Shown: positions 40,701 through 53,301 of the stretch, one piece after another
Numbering within the stretch: the stretch's first letter is position 1
Layout: each line of letters opens with the position of its first letter
Source: Chaenocephalus aceratus
Lineage: Eukaryota > Chordata > Actinopteri > Perciformes > Channichthyidae
Direction of reading: 5' to 3'
Length of the DNA: 64,000 nt
NCBI GenBank assembly: GCA_023974075.1
Contig: JAMFTG010000209.1
Coordinates: forward strand, 47,501 to 111,500
The notes under the pieces: model-generated
Seen by the model: the letters and a program-made list of their open reading frames with translations, nothing else
The model's database searches: none
What the model was told of the DNA's origin: nothing
Position numbers and translations under genes: made by a program

Positions 40701-43700
40701 ACTCAGATCGTGTACTTGAGTTAAAGTAGAAGTACTCAGACCTTGTACTTCAGTAAAAGTAGAAATACTCGATCTTGTACTTAGGTAAAAGTACAAGAGT
40801 GTAGGAATACTCTGGCCTGCATTCAAAAGGTTACTCAAGTAAAAGTACACAAGTATCGGCATCAAAATATACTTAAAGTACCAAAAGTGAAAGATCTTGT
40901 ACTTGAGTAAAAGTAGAAGTACTCAGATCTTGTGCTTAGGTACAAGTACAAGAGTGTAGGAATACTCTGGCCTGCATTCAAAAGGTTACTCAAGTAAAAG
41001 TACACAAGTATCGGCATCAAAATATACTTTAAGTACCAAAAGTGAAAGATCCTGTACTTGAGTTAAAGTAGAAGTACTCAGATCTTGTACTTGAGTTAAA
41101 GTAGAAGTACTCAGACCTTGTACTTCAGTAAAAGTAGAAATACTCGATCTTGTACTTAGGTACAAGTACAAGAGTGTTGGAATACTCTGGCCTGCATTCA
41201 AAAGGTTACTCAAGTAAAAGTACACAAGTATCGGCATCAAAATATACTTTAAGTACCAAAAGTGAAAGATCCTGTACTTGAGTAAAAGTAGAAGTACTCA
41301 GATCTTGTACTTGAGTTAAAGTAGAAGCACTCAGATCTTGTACTTCAGTAAAAGTATAAATACTCAATCTTGTACTTAGGTACAAGAGTGTAGGAATACT
41401 CTGGCCTGCATTCAAAAGGTTACTCAAGTAAAAGTACAAGAGTGTAGGAATACTCTGGCCTGCATTCAAAAGGTCACTCGAGTAAAAGTACACAAGTATC
41501 GGCATCAAAATATACTTAAAGTACCAAAAGTGAAAGATCTTGTACTTGAGTAAAAGTAGAAGTACTCAGATCTTGTACTTAGCTACAAGTACAAGAGTGT
41601 AGGAATACTCTGGCCTGCTTTCAAAAGGTTACTCAAGTAAAAGTACACAAGTATCGGCATCAAAATATACTTAAAGTACCAAAAGTGAAAGATCTTGTAC
41701 TTGAGTAAAAGTAGAAGTACTCAGATCTTGTACTTGAGTTAAAGTAGAAGTACTCAGATCTTGTACTTGAGTTAAAGTAGAAGTACTCAGATCTTGTACT
41801 TCAGTAAAAGTAGAAATACTCGATCTTGTACTTAGGTACAAGAGTGTAGGAATACTCTGGCCTGCATTCAAAAGGTCACTCGAGTAAAAGTACACAAATA
41901 TCTGCATCAAAATATACTTAAAGTACCAAAAGTGAAAGATCTTGTACTTGAGTAACAGTAGAAGTACTCAGATCTTGTACTTGAGTTAAAGTAGAAGTAC
42001 TCAGATCTTGTACTTCAGTAAAAGTAGAAATACTCGATCTTGTACTTAGGTACAAGTACAAGAGCGTTGGAATACTCTGGCCTGCATTCAAAAGGTTACT
42101 CAAGTAAAAGTACACAAGTATCGGCATCAAAATATACTTAAAGTACCAAAAGTGAAAGATCTTGTACTTGAGTAACAGTAGAAGTACTCAGATCTTGTAC
42201 TTGAGTTAAAGTAGAAGTACTCAGATCTTGTACTTCAGTAAAAGTAGAAATACTCGATCTTGTACTTAGGTAAAAGTACAAGAGTGTAGGAATACTCTGG
42301 CCTGCATTCAAAAGGTTACTCAAGTAAAAGTACACAAGTATCGGCATCAAAATATACTTAAAGTACCAAAAGTGAAAGATCTTGTACTTGAGTAACAGTA
42401 GAAGTACTCAGATCTTGTACTTGAATTAAAGTAGAAGTACTCAGATATTGTACTTCAGTAAAAGTAGAAATACTCGATCTTGTACTTAGGTACAAGAGTG
42501 TAGGAATACTCTGGCCTGCATTCAAAAGGTTACTCAAGTAAAAGTACACAAGTATCGGCATCAAAATATACTTAAAGTACCAAAAGTGAAAGATCTTGTA
42601 CTTGAGTAAAAGTAGAAGTACTCAGATCTTGTACTTGAGTTAAAGTAGAAGTACTCAGATCTTGTACTTGAGTTAAAGTAGAAGTACTCAGATCTTGTAC
42701 TTCAGTAAAAGTAGAAATACTCGATCTTGTACTTAGGTACAAGAGTGTAGGAATACTCTGGCCTGCATTCAAAAGGTTACTCGAGTAAAAGTACACAAAT
42801 ATCTGCATCAAAATATACTTAAAGTACCAAAAGTGAAAGATCTTGTACTTGAGTAACAGTAGAAGTACTCAGATCTTGTACTTGAGTTAAAGTAGAAGTA
42901 CTCAGATCTTGTACTTCAGTAAAAGTAGAAATACTCGATCTTGTACTTAGGTACAAGTACAAGAGTGTAGGAATACTCTGGCCTGCATTCAAAAGGTCAC
43001 TCAAGTAAAAGTACACAAGTATCGGCATCAAAATATACTTAAAGTACCAAAAGTGAAAGATCTTGTACTTGAGTAAAAGTAGAAGTACTCAGATCTTGTG
43101 CTTAGGTACAAGTACAAGAGTGTAGGAATACTCTGGCCTGCATTCAAAAGGTTACTCAAGTAAAAGTACACAAGTATCGGCATCAAAATATACTTAAAGT
43201 ACCAAAAGTGAAAGATCTTGTACTTGAGTAACAGTAGAAGTACTCAGATCTTGTACTTGAGTTAAAGTAGAAGTACTCAGATCTTGTACTTCAGTAAAAG
43301 TAGAAATACTCGATCTTGTACTTAGGTAAAAGTACAAGAGTGTAGGAATACTCTGGCCTGCATTCAAAAGGTTACTCAAGTAAAAGTACACAAGTATCGG
43401 CATCAAAATATACTTAAAGTACCAAAAGTGAAAGATCTTGTACTTGAGTAAAAGTAGAAGTACTCAGATCGTGTACTTGAGTTAAAGTAGAAGTACTCAG
43501 ACCTTGTACTTCAGTAAAAGTAGAAATACTCGATCTTGTACTTAGGTAAAAGTACAAGAGTGTAGGAATACTCTGGCCTGCATTCAAAAGGTTACTCAAG
43601 TAAAAGTACACAAGTATCGGCATCAAAATATACTTAAAGTACCAAAAGTGAAAGATCTTGTACTTGAGTAAAAGTAGAAGTACTCAGATCTTGTGCTTAG

Positions 43701-45292
43701 GTACAAGTACAAGAGTGTAGGAATACTCTGGCCTGCATTCAAAAGGTTACTCAAGTAAAAGTACACAAGTATCGGCATCAAAATATACTTTAAGTACCAA
43801 AAGTGAAAGATCCTGTACTTGAGTTAAAGTAGAAGTACTCAGATCTTGTACTTGAGTTAAAGTAGAAGTACTCAGACCTTGTACTTCAGTAAAAGTAGAA
43901 ATACTCGATCTTGTACTTAGGTACAAGTACAAGAGTGTTGGAATACTCTGGCCTGCATTCAAAAGGTTACTCAAGTAAAAGTACACAAGTATCGGCATCA
44001 AAATATACTTAAAGTACCAAAAGTGAAAGATCTTGTACTTGAGTAAAAGTAGAAGTACTCAGATCTTGTACTTGAGTTAAAGTAGAAGCACTCAGATCTT
44101 GTACTTCAGTAAAAGTAGAAATACTCGATCTTGTACTTAGGTACAAGTACAAGAGTGTAGGAATACTCTGGCCTGCATTCAAAAGGTTACTCAAGTAAAA
44201 GTACACAAGTATCGGCATCAAAATATACTTAAAGTACCAAAAGTGAAAGATCTTGTACTTGAGTAAAAGTAGAAGTACTCAGATCTTGTACTTAGCTACA
44301 AGTACAAGAGTGTAGGAATACTCTGGCCTGCTTTCAAAAGGTTACTCAAGTAAAAGTACACAAGTATCGGCATCAAAATATACTTAAAGTACCAAAAGTG
44401 AAAGATCTTGTACTTGAGTAAAAGTAGAAGTACTCAGATCTTGTACTTGAGTTAAAGTAGAAGTACTCAGATCTTGTACTTGAGTTAAAGTAGAAGTACT
44501 CAGATCTTGTACTTCAGTAAAAGTAGAAATACTCGATCTTGTACTTAGGTACAAGAGTGTAGGAATACTCTGGCCTGCATTCAAAAGGTCACTCGAGTAA
44601 AAGTACACAAATATCTGCATCAAAATATACTTAAAGTACCAAAAGTGAAAGATCTTGTACTTGAGTAACAGTAGAAGTACTCAGATCTTGTACTTGAGTT
44701 AAAGTAGAAGTACTCAGATCTTGTACTTCAGTAAAAGTAGAAATACTCGATCTTGTACTTAGGTACAAGTATAAGAGTGTAGGAATACTCTGGCCTGCAT
44801 TCAAAAGGTTACTCAAGTAAAAGTACAAGAGTGTAGGAATACTCTGGCCTGCATTCAAAAGGTTACTCAAGTAAAAGTACACAAGTATCGGCATCAAAAT
44901 ATACTTAAAGTACCAAAAGTGAAAGATCTTGTACTTGAGTAACAGTAGAAGTACTCAGATCTTGTACTTGAGTTAAAGTAGAAGTACTCAGATCTTGTAC
45001 TTCAGTAAAAGTAGAAATACTCGATCTTGTACTTAGGTACAAGTACAAGAGTGTAGGAATACTCTGGCCGGCATTCAAAAGGTTACTCAAGTAAAAGTAC
45101 ACAAGTATCGGCATCAAAATATACTTAAAGTACCAAAAGTGAAAGATCTTGTACTTGAGTAAAAGTAGAAGTACTCAGATCTTGTGCTTAGGTACAAGTA
45201 CAAGAGTGTAGGAATACTCTGGCCTGCATTCAAAAGGTCACTCGAGTAAAAGTACACAAATATCTGCATCAAAATATACTTAAAGTACCAAA
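37754..45292. repeat. 7.5-kb higher-order minisatellite derived from a hAT-like element
   Basis: It starts CAGAGGTGGAAGAAGTACTC, the terminus of the hAT-like element also found at 52973-53301. It continues as about 32 modules of 207-247 bases. Each module has 2 to 4 copies of a 33-base subunit (AGATCTTGTACTTGAGTTAA...) plus a single-copy core (GGAATACTCTGGCCTGCATT, ACACAAGTATCGGCATCAAA). Modules form larger repeats: features at 39811, 40058, 40433, 40653 and 40986 recur exactly 2761 bases later. Short open frames of 68-88 codons on the minus strand reflect this periodicity. Confidence 0.95.
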
Positions 45293-45539
45293 AGTGAATG
45301 CAGAATGACCGTTATTCAAATAATATATATCTGCGTATAACTGGTGATTTACAATTAAATTATTGTTCGCAGCTAGTCGGCGTCTTGTACATCAGAATCC
45401 ACAGGTTGTTTGTGTATTGCATCATAGCTCCCTAATATTGCACGCAGCTTGCTCTTATATAATAATAAATACTTCAGTGCATGACATGTGTTTATATGTG
45501 CAGTGCTGAATCAAGAAATGGTCCCCATGCTCGTAGGTA

Positions 45540-45965
45540 AAACATTTTTATTCACATGTGCAAACGTTCAAAAGTAGCTGTAATCGTTTTCCAAATCATC
45601 GCGTGTGCCGGTAAGATCCACGGGGTGCCGGTAAGATCCACGGTGTGCCGGTAAGATCCACGGTGTGCCGGTAAGATCTCTTGTTATCACAGCAGGGGGT
45701 CATCAGAAGTCACTTTCAAATAAAACAACCTGAAGTTCGTCTCTCCGCAGCAGCAACAAAGTGGATCCATCCGCGCAGAAAGACCGAGCTCTGAGGGTCA
45801 AAGGTCTGGTGGCAAAGCCGGAGGAAGACACATGTACGGACTTGTAGTTCTACTCCAAGTTGTGGAAACATGGACGAGATATCCCATAATATGGCGTTAA
45901 AATCAGTAGAAGCTCGGTTAGCATTCCTCACAGCAGGGACTCTTTCTCTCCGGGGGACGAACCTT
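45540..45965 (-). other. c4orf3: Candidate 3' UTR exon of the ALN gene
   Basis: TTTTTATT at 45546 gives AATAAAAA on the minus strand, a possible poly(A) signal. A donor lies just after the ALN stop codon, so a non-coding exon is expected downstream on the minus strand. This segment is the nearest non-repetitive candidate; the acceptor is not resolved. Confidence 0.3.
45606..45680. repeat. 19-bp tandem repeat, four copies
   Basis: GTGCCGGTAAGATCCACGG is repeated four times; the last copy diverges after GTAAGATC. It lies in the probable 3' region of the ALN gene. Confidence 0.9.
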
Positions 45966-46187
45966 TAAAAGAATGTTGAAAATCAGAAAAGGTGGAGACA
46001 TGCAGTGATTTGAACAGACTATAATACTTATCTTGTCAGCGTTTAAACAAACAGTTCATGCATAACCAATATTAATGCAACCTATGAGTGTGAACACTTA
46101 CTATCATTTCACCATGTTTTGTTAAACTGTGTCAATTCTTAAAAGCACTATTGATTTTGTATAAAAAGTTATAGAAAACCTAAATAT

Positions 46188-46761
46188 TCTGTGTGTCAAA
46201 CTCGAGGCCCGGGGGCCAAATCAGGGCCGTGGTGGATTTAATTTCGGCCCGCAGGATAATTTCTAATTGCTATTAGATCTGGCCCGCCGGTATATTGCAC
46301 CTTCCCTCCATCCTGAGGGTCTCCTCCGCTCAGAGCTTGAGCCCACACATTGATGACCTTGCCCCCGAGATGAGACGCCAAGTATCTGAACTAGCATCTC
46401 AGAGCAGCACCCTGACTTCAAAGGATGCTTCCTTCTGCACTTCCTCTCTCACGACAACAGGGCATGTTTGGTTTCTCTTTGAGGGGAATAGTTTTGTTGA
46501 AGCTGGTGTTGGCCTGTGGGGAAATGTACTCATAAGAAGTGACTCTGGAGAAGCTGCAGATAGAGCCATGAGAAATGAATGCACCTGATTATTTAATGTT
46601 GTTTTTATAGGCAATAATTGAAGCTTCGTTAGTTCCAGGTTTAATATGTGCAATAAGTTCATTTCAATACGTTCTGCAATAAACACTGAACCAGTCCGGC
46701 CCTCCACTAGCACCCATTTTTTTTATTTTGGCCCAATGTGTATTTGAGTTTGACCCCCCTG
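46188..46761. mobile_element. hAT-like element remnant (TGTCAAACTC ends)
   Basis: The left end GTGTGTCAAACTCGAGGCCC and the right end GAGTTTGACCCCCCTG are an inverted pair of the kind found in hAT-like fish repeats. Between them GGCCCGCAGGATAA and GGCCCGCCGG recur. No target duplication is visible, and the left terminal bases are eroded. Confidence 0.6.
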
Positions 46762-47340
46762 CTCTATATGTATTACTTTTTATTTTTGTTCTAATGTTGG
46801 CTCTTACTTTGGCTCTATGATGATATCAAACTGTTGGGATTAAATCAACAAGTTGCAAAACAATGTATAGATATGGTGGCGTGTGTTTAACTGTGGAGTT
46901 TATACACAAATACTATGTTATTATTGTATACTTAACGGTCCCTGGGTTGTTGTAGTCTGACTTTTTTCCTTTCAAATGTATACTCTGAACAATCTATCAT
47001 ATATATTCATCTTTAAATGTTATTGGTACTTAACACACATATGTAAGTTTAATATATACATAGGTAGTTGGTCTAAACCAAATAGTTTCCGAGTAACCTA
47101 CTCCTCTACTTCCGGGCTCATCTGTGTTGACATTGCTAGTATTTGAACAGGTGTGATAGCTTACTAACTAACGGGGAGACAAGGCTTCTGGGCTTGGGTT
47201 AGTTTAACTTAAATACTATTCTGTCAATGACAAATAAATAGCTTTCTAATATAACTCGTTAGCTCAGTATTTGTGTCAACTTCCGTTATCCGCCCTTAGT
47301 TACAAAACGTAATCGAGAAACTTCTTATCTCCAACTCACC
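46762..47340. other. Probable intron of the ALN gene, no coding seen
   Basis: AT-rich non-coding DNA between the candidate 3' exon and the ALN coding exon. Confidence 0.45.
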
Positions 47341-47344
47341 TTTT

Positions 47345-47500
47345 TTACGGGATTATAAAGTACATGACGAGGAAAAACACGATGTCGAACACCACGAACA
47401 GCCAGAAGTCAAACCAGTAGGAGTGTTTGGGTAAATGTATGGAAGTTTCTTTAGATTTAAACATGTTTAGGTCTTTTTCTGACTTCATTACTGCTTCCAT
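47345..47500 (-). CDS. c4orf3: ALN (another-regulin, C4orf3) micropeptide
   Basis: A 51-codon frame starting MEAVMKSEKDLNMFKSKETS and ending TAA. The C-terminal half has LPKHSYWFDFWLFVVFDIVF and FLVMYFIIP. This matches the human C4orf3/ALN tail (LPKHSYW.D.WLF..FD pattern, ending in a hydrophobic stretch and Pro). Regulins are single-span ER membrane peptides that inhibit the SERCA calcium pump. The topology here is a polar N-terminus followed by one transmembrane helix at about residues 31-50. The start used is the upstream ATG; ATGs at codons 5 and 13 are alternatives. A donor (AAAAG|GTGAGT) lies four bases after the stop, so an intron follows in the 3' UTR. The frame is short and easily missed by size cut-offs. 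Confidence 0.85.
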   Translation of the reverse strand: MEAVMKSEKDLNMFKSKETSIHLPKHSYWFDFWLFVVFDIVFFLVMYFIIP

Positions 47501-47683
47501 CTTTCTTACTTCTTCTTCTTCTTCGTCGTTTGTGTCGTTCTTCTTCTTCTGCTGTTTCTATGGCGGGCTGCACACCAACGTTAGAAGGTGTATTACCGCC
47601 ACCTAGTGTACAGGGGTGTGTCAGAGTGAAAGACAAATGATTTAAATGATTAAATAAAAGAGAAGAAAACAGATGCCATACTA

Positions 47684-48331
47684 TGGAAGCCCATTTCCGC
47701 CACTTGAAAAAAATAAAATCCCCATGAAAAGTCATAATTATGAGATAAGAAGTGCGCATGCGCTGCAGTGGCGCTGTCTTCAAAGGTCCCTTCATCACCT
47801 TGCTGCTCTCCATGCAAACGGCATCTAGTCCAAAATAAGGTAACTATTACAGGTGACTTTTGTAAATGTTAGATGTTACATATAGCCTATATTGCAGCTA
47901 AACTACAACAATGCAGTTCATAGCTTTGACATTACATGTTATGAATATAATATATATGCCTATAGTTTTGTGGTAACGTTCACGGGTTAGAGTTAGAGCA
48001 ACTCGCAGCAGTACGCCTACACTATTGTCATGAGTGGCGTGCACGTTACAACAAAACTATAGGCATATATATTATAGTCATAACAGGTAATGTCAAAGCT
48101 ATAAGCTGCATTGTTGTAGTTTAGCTGCGATATAGGCTATATGTAACATCTAACATTTACAAAAGTCACCTGTAATAGTGACCTTATTTAGGACTAGATG
48201 CCGTTTGCATGGAGAGCAGCAAGGTGATGAAGGGACCTTTGAAGACAGCGCCACTGCAGCGCATTCTTATCTCATAATTATGACTTTTCATGGGGATTTT
48301 ATTTTTTTCAAGTGGCGGAAATGGGCTTCCA
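47684..48331. mobile_element. Foldback (long inverted repeat) element
   Basis: Two arms of about 300 bases are near-perfect inverted copies: TGGAAGCCCATTTCCGCCAC at the left and GTGGCGGAAATGGGCTTCCA at the right. The spacer is about 60 bases (47981-48042). TACTA flanks both ends (47679-47683 and 48332-48336), a candidate 5-bp target duplication. It has no coding content and lies about 185 bases upstream of the ALN start codon. Confidence 0.88.
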
Positions 48332-48339
48332 TACTATAC

Positions 48340-49044
48340 AGTTATATATATATATATTATATTTAACTGTATTCCTCACATAATTATAATTTGTTTAAAT
48401 AGTGTCTTTATTTTTCATTTGTTACGATTCTGATTCTATAAATAAAACCTGTATTGTTCAAGTATTTCAATAAAAACCATTGAACCTGAATTGACAATGT
48501 TGTGCATCAAAGCAGCATAAATAAAGGATTGTATTGAAGTTGAGTTTCTCTGGTCTGACTTGAAGTTCAGTCAACAAACTGAATAATACTGTGTTGTTTA
48601 TTTACTACTTTGAATTAGTTCCTGTTGGTATCATTGCAACATTCTAGTAAAGTATAAACTTGCCAAAACAAACCAGAAAAAAGGGAATTTCCATTCGACA
48701 AATAAAGAAAGTCCGCATGTTGTTTGCTTGTGTGACACCAAATACCATTTATTAGGGCTTTACAAAGACTACAAAATCCTCCAGATGAGTTAAAACACTG
48801 TCTCTGTATATTTACATGATATGTTACATACAAATGTACAAAATATAAAACATTTAAGGACAAATGTTTCACCCAAAAACAAGAAAACCTTCTCTCAAAC
48901 CAGAGTAAATGCTATAACTGAGATGTAACTGCAATAAGTGTACAGTGGGAAAACTGACCAGCGGATCGTCAACACTGTGGTGTAGACGCTGTCAAGTTCT
49001 GCTGGATCGGGAACTCTCGGCCTATCAGAAGCGTGGGTCAGATC
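48340..49044. other. No gene seen
   Basis: AT-rich intergenic DNA with a short TA run at 48345-48357. Small open frames lack recognisable similarity. Confidence 0.5.
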
Positions 49045-49745
49045 TTAAAGGTCTCCTATTATGCAAAATCCCCTCTTCTTCATGTCTCTTCTACATCAAC
49101 ATGTGTCCCCTCTTCTTCATGTCTCTCCTACATCAACATGTGTCCCCTCTTCTCCATGTCTCTCCTACATCAACATGTGTCCCCTCTTCTTCATGTCTCT
49201 TCTCCATCAACATGTGTCCCCTCTTCTTCATGTCTCTTCTACATCAACATGTGTCCCCTCTTCTTCATGTCTCTCCTACACCAACATGTGTCCCCTCTTC
49301 TTCATGTCTCTTCTTCATCAACATGTGTCCCCTCTGTGGAAAGAGACTCTGAAAGTTTCAGGAACAAAGATTTTCTCTCTTTTTGATCCATTTCTATAAA
49401 AACCTGTCTGAAAATGAGCGGATCAGATTTTGTCCACTTTGTGATGTCATAACGATGTGTTGTCTTGTGTAGCCATTAGCCAATCAGCAACAAGGTAACC
49501 CCCCCCCCCCCTTATCACCTGAATCTCCTCCTAGAGCTCCATTGAGTTCTTTTTAACCAATCATCTCTCAGAGGGGCGTGGCCAGCAGCTGCTCATTAGC
49601 ATTTAAAGCTACAGACACAGCACTTTGGAAACAGGGCTGAAACAGAGGGGATTATGGGTAATGCTAAATCTGTTTGGTGTTTCAGCCAATCAGAGACAGG
49701 CTCTATAACATATTGATGAAAAACAGTATAATAGGGGACCTTTAA
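49045..49745 (+). mobile_element. TTAA-flanked MITE with short 37-bp array
   Basis: It starts TTAAAGGTCTCCTATTATGC and ends AATAGGGGACCTTTAA. It is the same element as at 18373-20217, with only about seven 37-bp units (49070-49336). The right half also has CTTATCACCTGAATCTCCTC and CAGCAGCTGCTCATTAGC, absent from the other copies, so it may be closest to the full-length form. Confidence 0.82.
49070..49336. repeat. 37-bp minisatellite, short copy
   Basis: About seven units of CTTCTACATCAACATGTGTC plus CCCTCTTCTTCATGTCT with the same orientation relative to the host element as in kcnj8 intron 3. Confidence 0.93.
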
Positions 49746-50112
49746 ATATTGGTGTAACTGTAGGTAAGGAGTTGTTTACTAATTCCTTATCATGCAACTA
49801 CACAACCTTACGAGGCCGGTAGATGTATGTGCGCCCCATCGGAGGCTAAGCAGCAGATGGGAGGTTGAACACAGGTAGGATTGTCCTGAGGTTGTGACAA
49901 CGTGACTCCTTAATCTCCGACTAAAGTAGCACCGGTTGTTGGTAAATGATTACAGTACGGTGCCGTCGGACAGCTGGCAGGCCGATAAGGTAAACTCGGG
50001 TGAAAATGTCCAGAGAGGAAGTGCATCTGAGGAAATAACATCGTAGGCATTCCCTAAAGACGGAGAGGATCCAGATATTATTATTGCAGTGTAGTCTAGT
50101 TGCCATCAGTGA

Positions 50113-50596
50113 GAAGAACCTGGAAAGTACCCCAACGTTTTATGTTAGAAATGTATAGTATGGGTCCCTAGCATAGAGAAACTTCCGGATGCTAACTTGC
50201 ATGTTTGTACAATTAGCATAAGTCACATTAACATTAATAAGCATATGTTGACAATAGCGTAATAATTTCTGGGGGTTCTGAATCCATTTCTGACATTTTT
50301 AGGATCATAAGTAGCAGTTTCGAGTCCTCTAGTCTAAAGCTTTAAAATAGACACAAAATTCATCAAAATCAGCCCAATTGGTTTACAAATATGAAATATA
50401 AATGCCATTTAGGATCCTGAAAATATCAGAAATGGATTCAGCATCTTCAATAACCTCCACGCCATTACTTAACTATTGTCTGCATATGCTTATTAACGCC
50501 ACTTATGCTTATAGTGCAAATTACCCAACATGCATCTGGCCGTTTCTATTAGGGACCCGGACTATACATTTCGGGGTACTCAACATTTCCAGGTTC
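50113..50596. mobile_element. Imperfect inverted-repeat element
   Basis: The left end GAACCTGGAAAGTACCCC and the right end GGGGTACTCAACATTTCC with CAGGTTC pair as inverted repeats, as do AAATGTATAGTATGGGTCCC and GGGACCCGGACTATACATTT. Inner parts pair partly (CTGAATCCATTTCTGA with TCAGAAATGGATTCAG). It is an old foldback-type MITE. Confidence 0.6.
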
Positions 50597-50599
50597 ACA

Positions 50600-52970
50600 A
50601 CAGGAGCTGGCAACGAGACTTGGAAGGGGGGAATACTGAGAAAGTTCCTATTTTAGGTGATTTTAGTGAATTTAAAAACGTTTTCTTACTGTACACCGTA
50701 TGCCTCTTGCATAGGCAACACATCCACAAGACACACACCTGTTTTCGGACAGCGTGTTGAGTTTTTGCATTTTTTTTTTTTACTCTCTGTTTTCAAAAGG
50801 TACAATAATTTACTCAGCGGCTTAAGCATACTGTAACACCAACAGGGCATCTTTGATTCACTGTGCAAGACTTACGTATTTACAACCCACCTCAAACCTC
50901 AAAGTGTGCAAAACCAACGCACTCGATAAAAACAAAGGAAAGGACAATCAAAATTCAAAATGGCTTCCGTCCAATACACGCATACACAACGGAAAAAAAA
51001 CGGTCTCTTCGTTAAAAAGCTTTTAAAACATGCTCGTCAGGCTAGAAAACCCAAAACAGTTTGGTTGTGCTCCTGTCAGTTCAAGTGAGCCCAGCTCAAC
51101 TGTGCCGGAAAACGACAACTTAAAAAATACCCCACCCCTTTTTAAATGTTTTTACAATAGTTTAAATTCAAAGACAGCTTCAACTCTTTTATACTTTAAC
51201 TGTCAGAAACACAAATAAAAAGGGCGGTTTGGAGGAAGAGGGAGCGAGAAATAAAACCAAAAAAAGCTGTTTCTCTGACAGCTTCGTCTTTTTCTCACGT
51301 TAGCCAATGGGAGTCGAGGATTCCTCCAGCTCTTTTGCACATTGAAGGCAGCGAGAAAGCACCAGTATCGTTGTTCCCTCTTCTTGCATTTGTCAAAACA
51401 CTTTTTTTGGTACCTCAAGGATTCCACATAGGTGCTTCGCAAGCTGGACAGTAAGCTTGCATTAATTCACTTCTGATCAGCGTTGACATATATCAGTGTT
51501 CTGCTTGTCTTGCAGTTAACCCACCCGTGAGATTTTCATGCAGCTAACACTAATGTCAAAATGAATCAGCGATGGGAAATTGACTGTTTGCTAAGCCCAG
51601 TTTCTCTCCGTTCGGTCAGGCGTTGGGTTCTCCCACCAATGTAGCTAACAATGTGGCTAGCTAATTAAGCTAACGTCAGGCTATCCGAAAAGAGGACTGA
51701 CGCTGAAGCAGCATGTGCCTAGCTAACGGTTAGCATTCTTGCTAGCTTCATTTAGATATCGACATACACATCAGATAGTCAAATCAAACCTCTATTTCAT
51801 TTCTATCTGTTTTGCTGGTTAGCTTGCATACCTTTTTCTCATTATATATTCAGTAGGGCTGGGTGTTAAATCAATACATTTCATCTTCTTAAGATAACAT
51901 TTCTCATAGATACCATGCTGTATTGTGACATATCATAAACCAGATAAAGAAATAAAGTATATATGATATAATTGCCCCGTGTAGTTTCCTTTTTAACATT
52001 AAATGAAAGGTTTTTTCGATGAGGACTAATGCTATGCTAACGCTATCTCAGAGCAATATCTGCTGGAGTTGCTTTCTCCAAATTCAACAAAGAGCAAGGT
52101 AGGCTAGTAAGACAATCATATATCCTTTGCAACTAACCCTCCAATACTGAGTATGTCTTGAACTCGAGAAAGTGGGCAAATGATCGGTGAAACTGTTGAA
52201 AAGAGGGGATTAGCAAGCAGTCAATGAAGACGGTTCTGTGAGATGCTAACTAAGCTACATTGACGACGGACTGCAGAGCGTGCAAGGCCAACTTAATCTA
52301 AGGTTACAGCCCCGTGATGTTAAGTCTGTGTGTGTGTGTGTACATTTGGCAGTAAAATCAAAAACATTGGCACTTTTTTCCATTTTGTTCTTCACAGTAG
52401 ACATGTGACTGAATGACACGCGGACAATTAAGCACTTTTGTTGTGCTTGAGGAGCTGAGCACCATGAAGCTCAACTGACCTCTGATCAGAAGGTGTGTGT
52501 GTGTAAAATGTAAATATTGTGGAGCTAGTTTGTCTGCAGAGGCTTTTCAAATGTCTCATCCTAGCCTCCACTGTGGCCACCAGGGGGCGGTACATCACCC
52601 GGATTCACTTTTACCCTCCTCTCGTGTTCGGGTAAAATCTGATTTACTATTTTCTTCAATCATAAATATTGTGTTTTACATTTGATTGCTTCAAGGCCGT
52701 ATGACATCCTCCACAGTACGCATGTATCCCCACTTTCATTGATGAATGGTGTTCCTAGTAAACAAAATGTCGCCATAGGAAATGAATGGGTAACCCTATC
52801 AGATAATACACACTCACAAATAAGTTCATTTACCTTTGTAGTGCCTCCTCTCTTTGTATATTTCCCGCAGTGACTGATGTGAACCAGAAGTCGGAGACAT
52901 TTGACAGCTTAAAGGGAATTAAATATAATGTGGTGATGAATGTTTTTGTGTTAATGTAAGAGCAGTTAAA
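50600..52970. other. No gene seen; possible nav3 3' UTR or intergenic
   Basis: Non-repetitive DNA downstream of nav3 on its strand. GTTAGC/GCTAAC motifs cluster at 51640-51740. CAACCCACCTCAAACCTCAA and neighbouring sequence could be transcribed 3' UTR, but no end can be fixed. Confidence 0.35.
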
Positions 52971-52972
52971 AC

Positions 52973-53301
52973 CAGAGGTGGGAAGTACAATTTTTCATTT
53001 GATGCTACTTCATACTCCACTACATTTAAAAGTGGACTAACTTAGTTACATTTTTAAAGATGTATTTTGTTAAAAAAAGACTCGCATTATTTAAATATTT
53101 TACCAAAAGTCTACAACAGTAAAATGCTACTCGATTATCTAGAGATGTAACATATATAAAAATAATTATATACACACACAAAGGCATTTTTTTTTTTACT
53201 TTGAATGTTATACTGTAAGAACCTTTTTTAGATAAGATTTTGAATGCAGGATGAAGTATTTTGACAATATGTTCTGCATCTGAATACTTCTTCCACCTCT
53301 G
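52973..53301. mobile_element. hAT-like MITE, solo copy of the array-forming family
   Basis: The termini are CAGAGGTGGGAAGTAC and ACTTCTTCCACCTCTG. The flanks GTTAAAAC (52965-52972) and GTTAAAAA (53302-53309) form an 8-bp target duplication with one mismatch. Its left end matches the start of the 7.5-kb array at 37754. Confidence 0.87.

Noticed and set aside
37754..45292. Many 68-88 codon minus-strand frames beginning MMPILVYFY
   Set aside because: They recur once per satellite module and track module spacing, with no sign of selection as coding sequence.
48178..48366. Small frame matching part of the minus-strand frame at 47457-47813
   Set aside because: They match because both lie in the two arms of the same foldback element.
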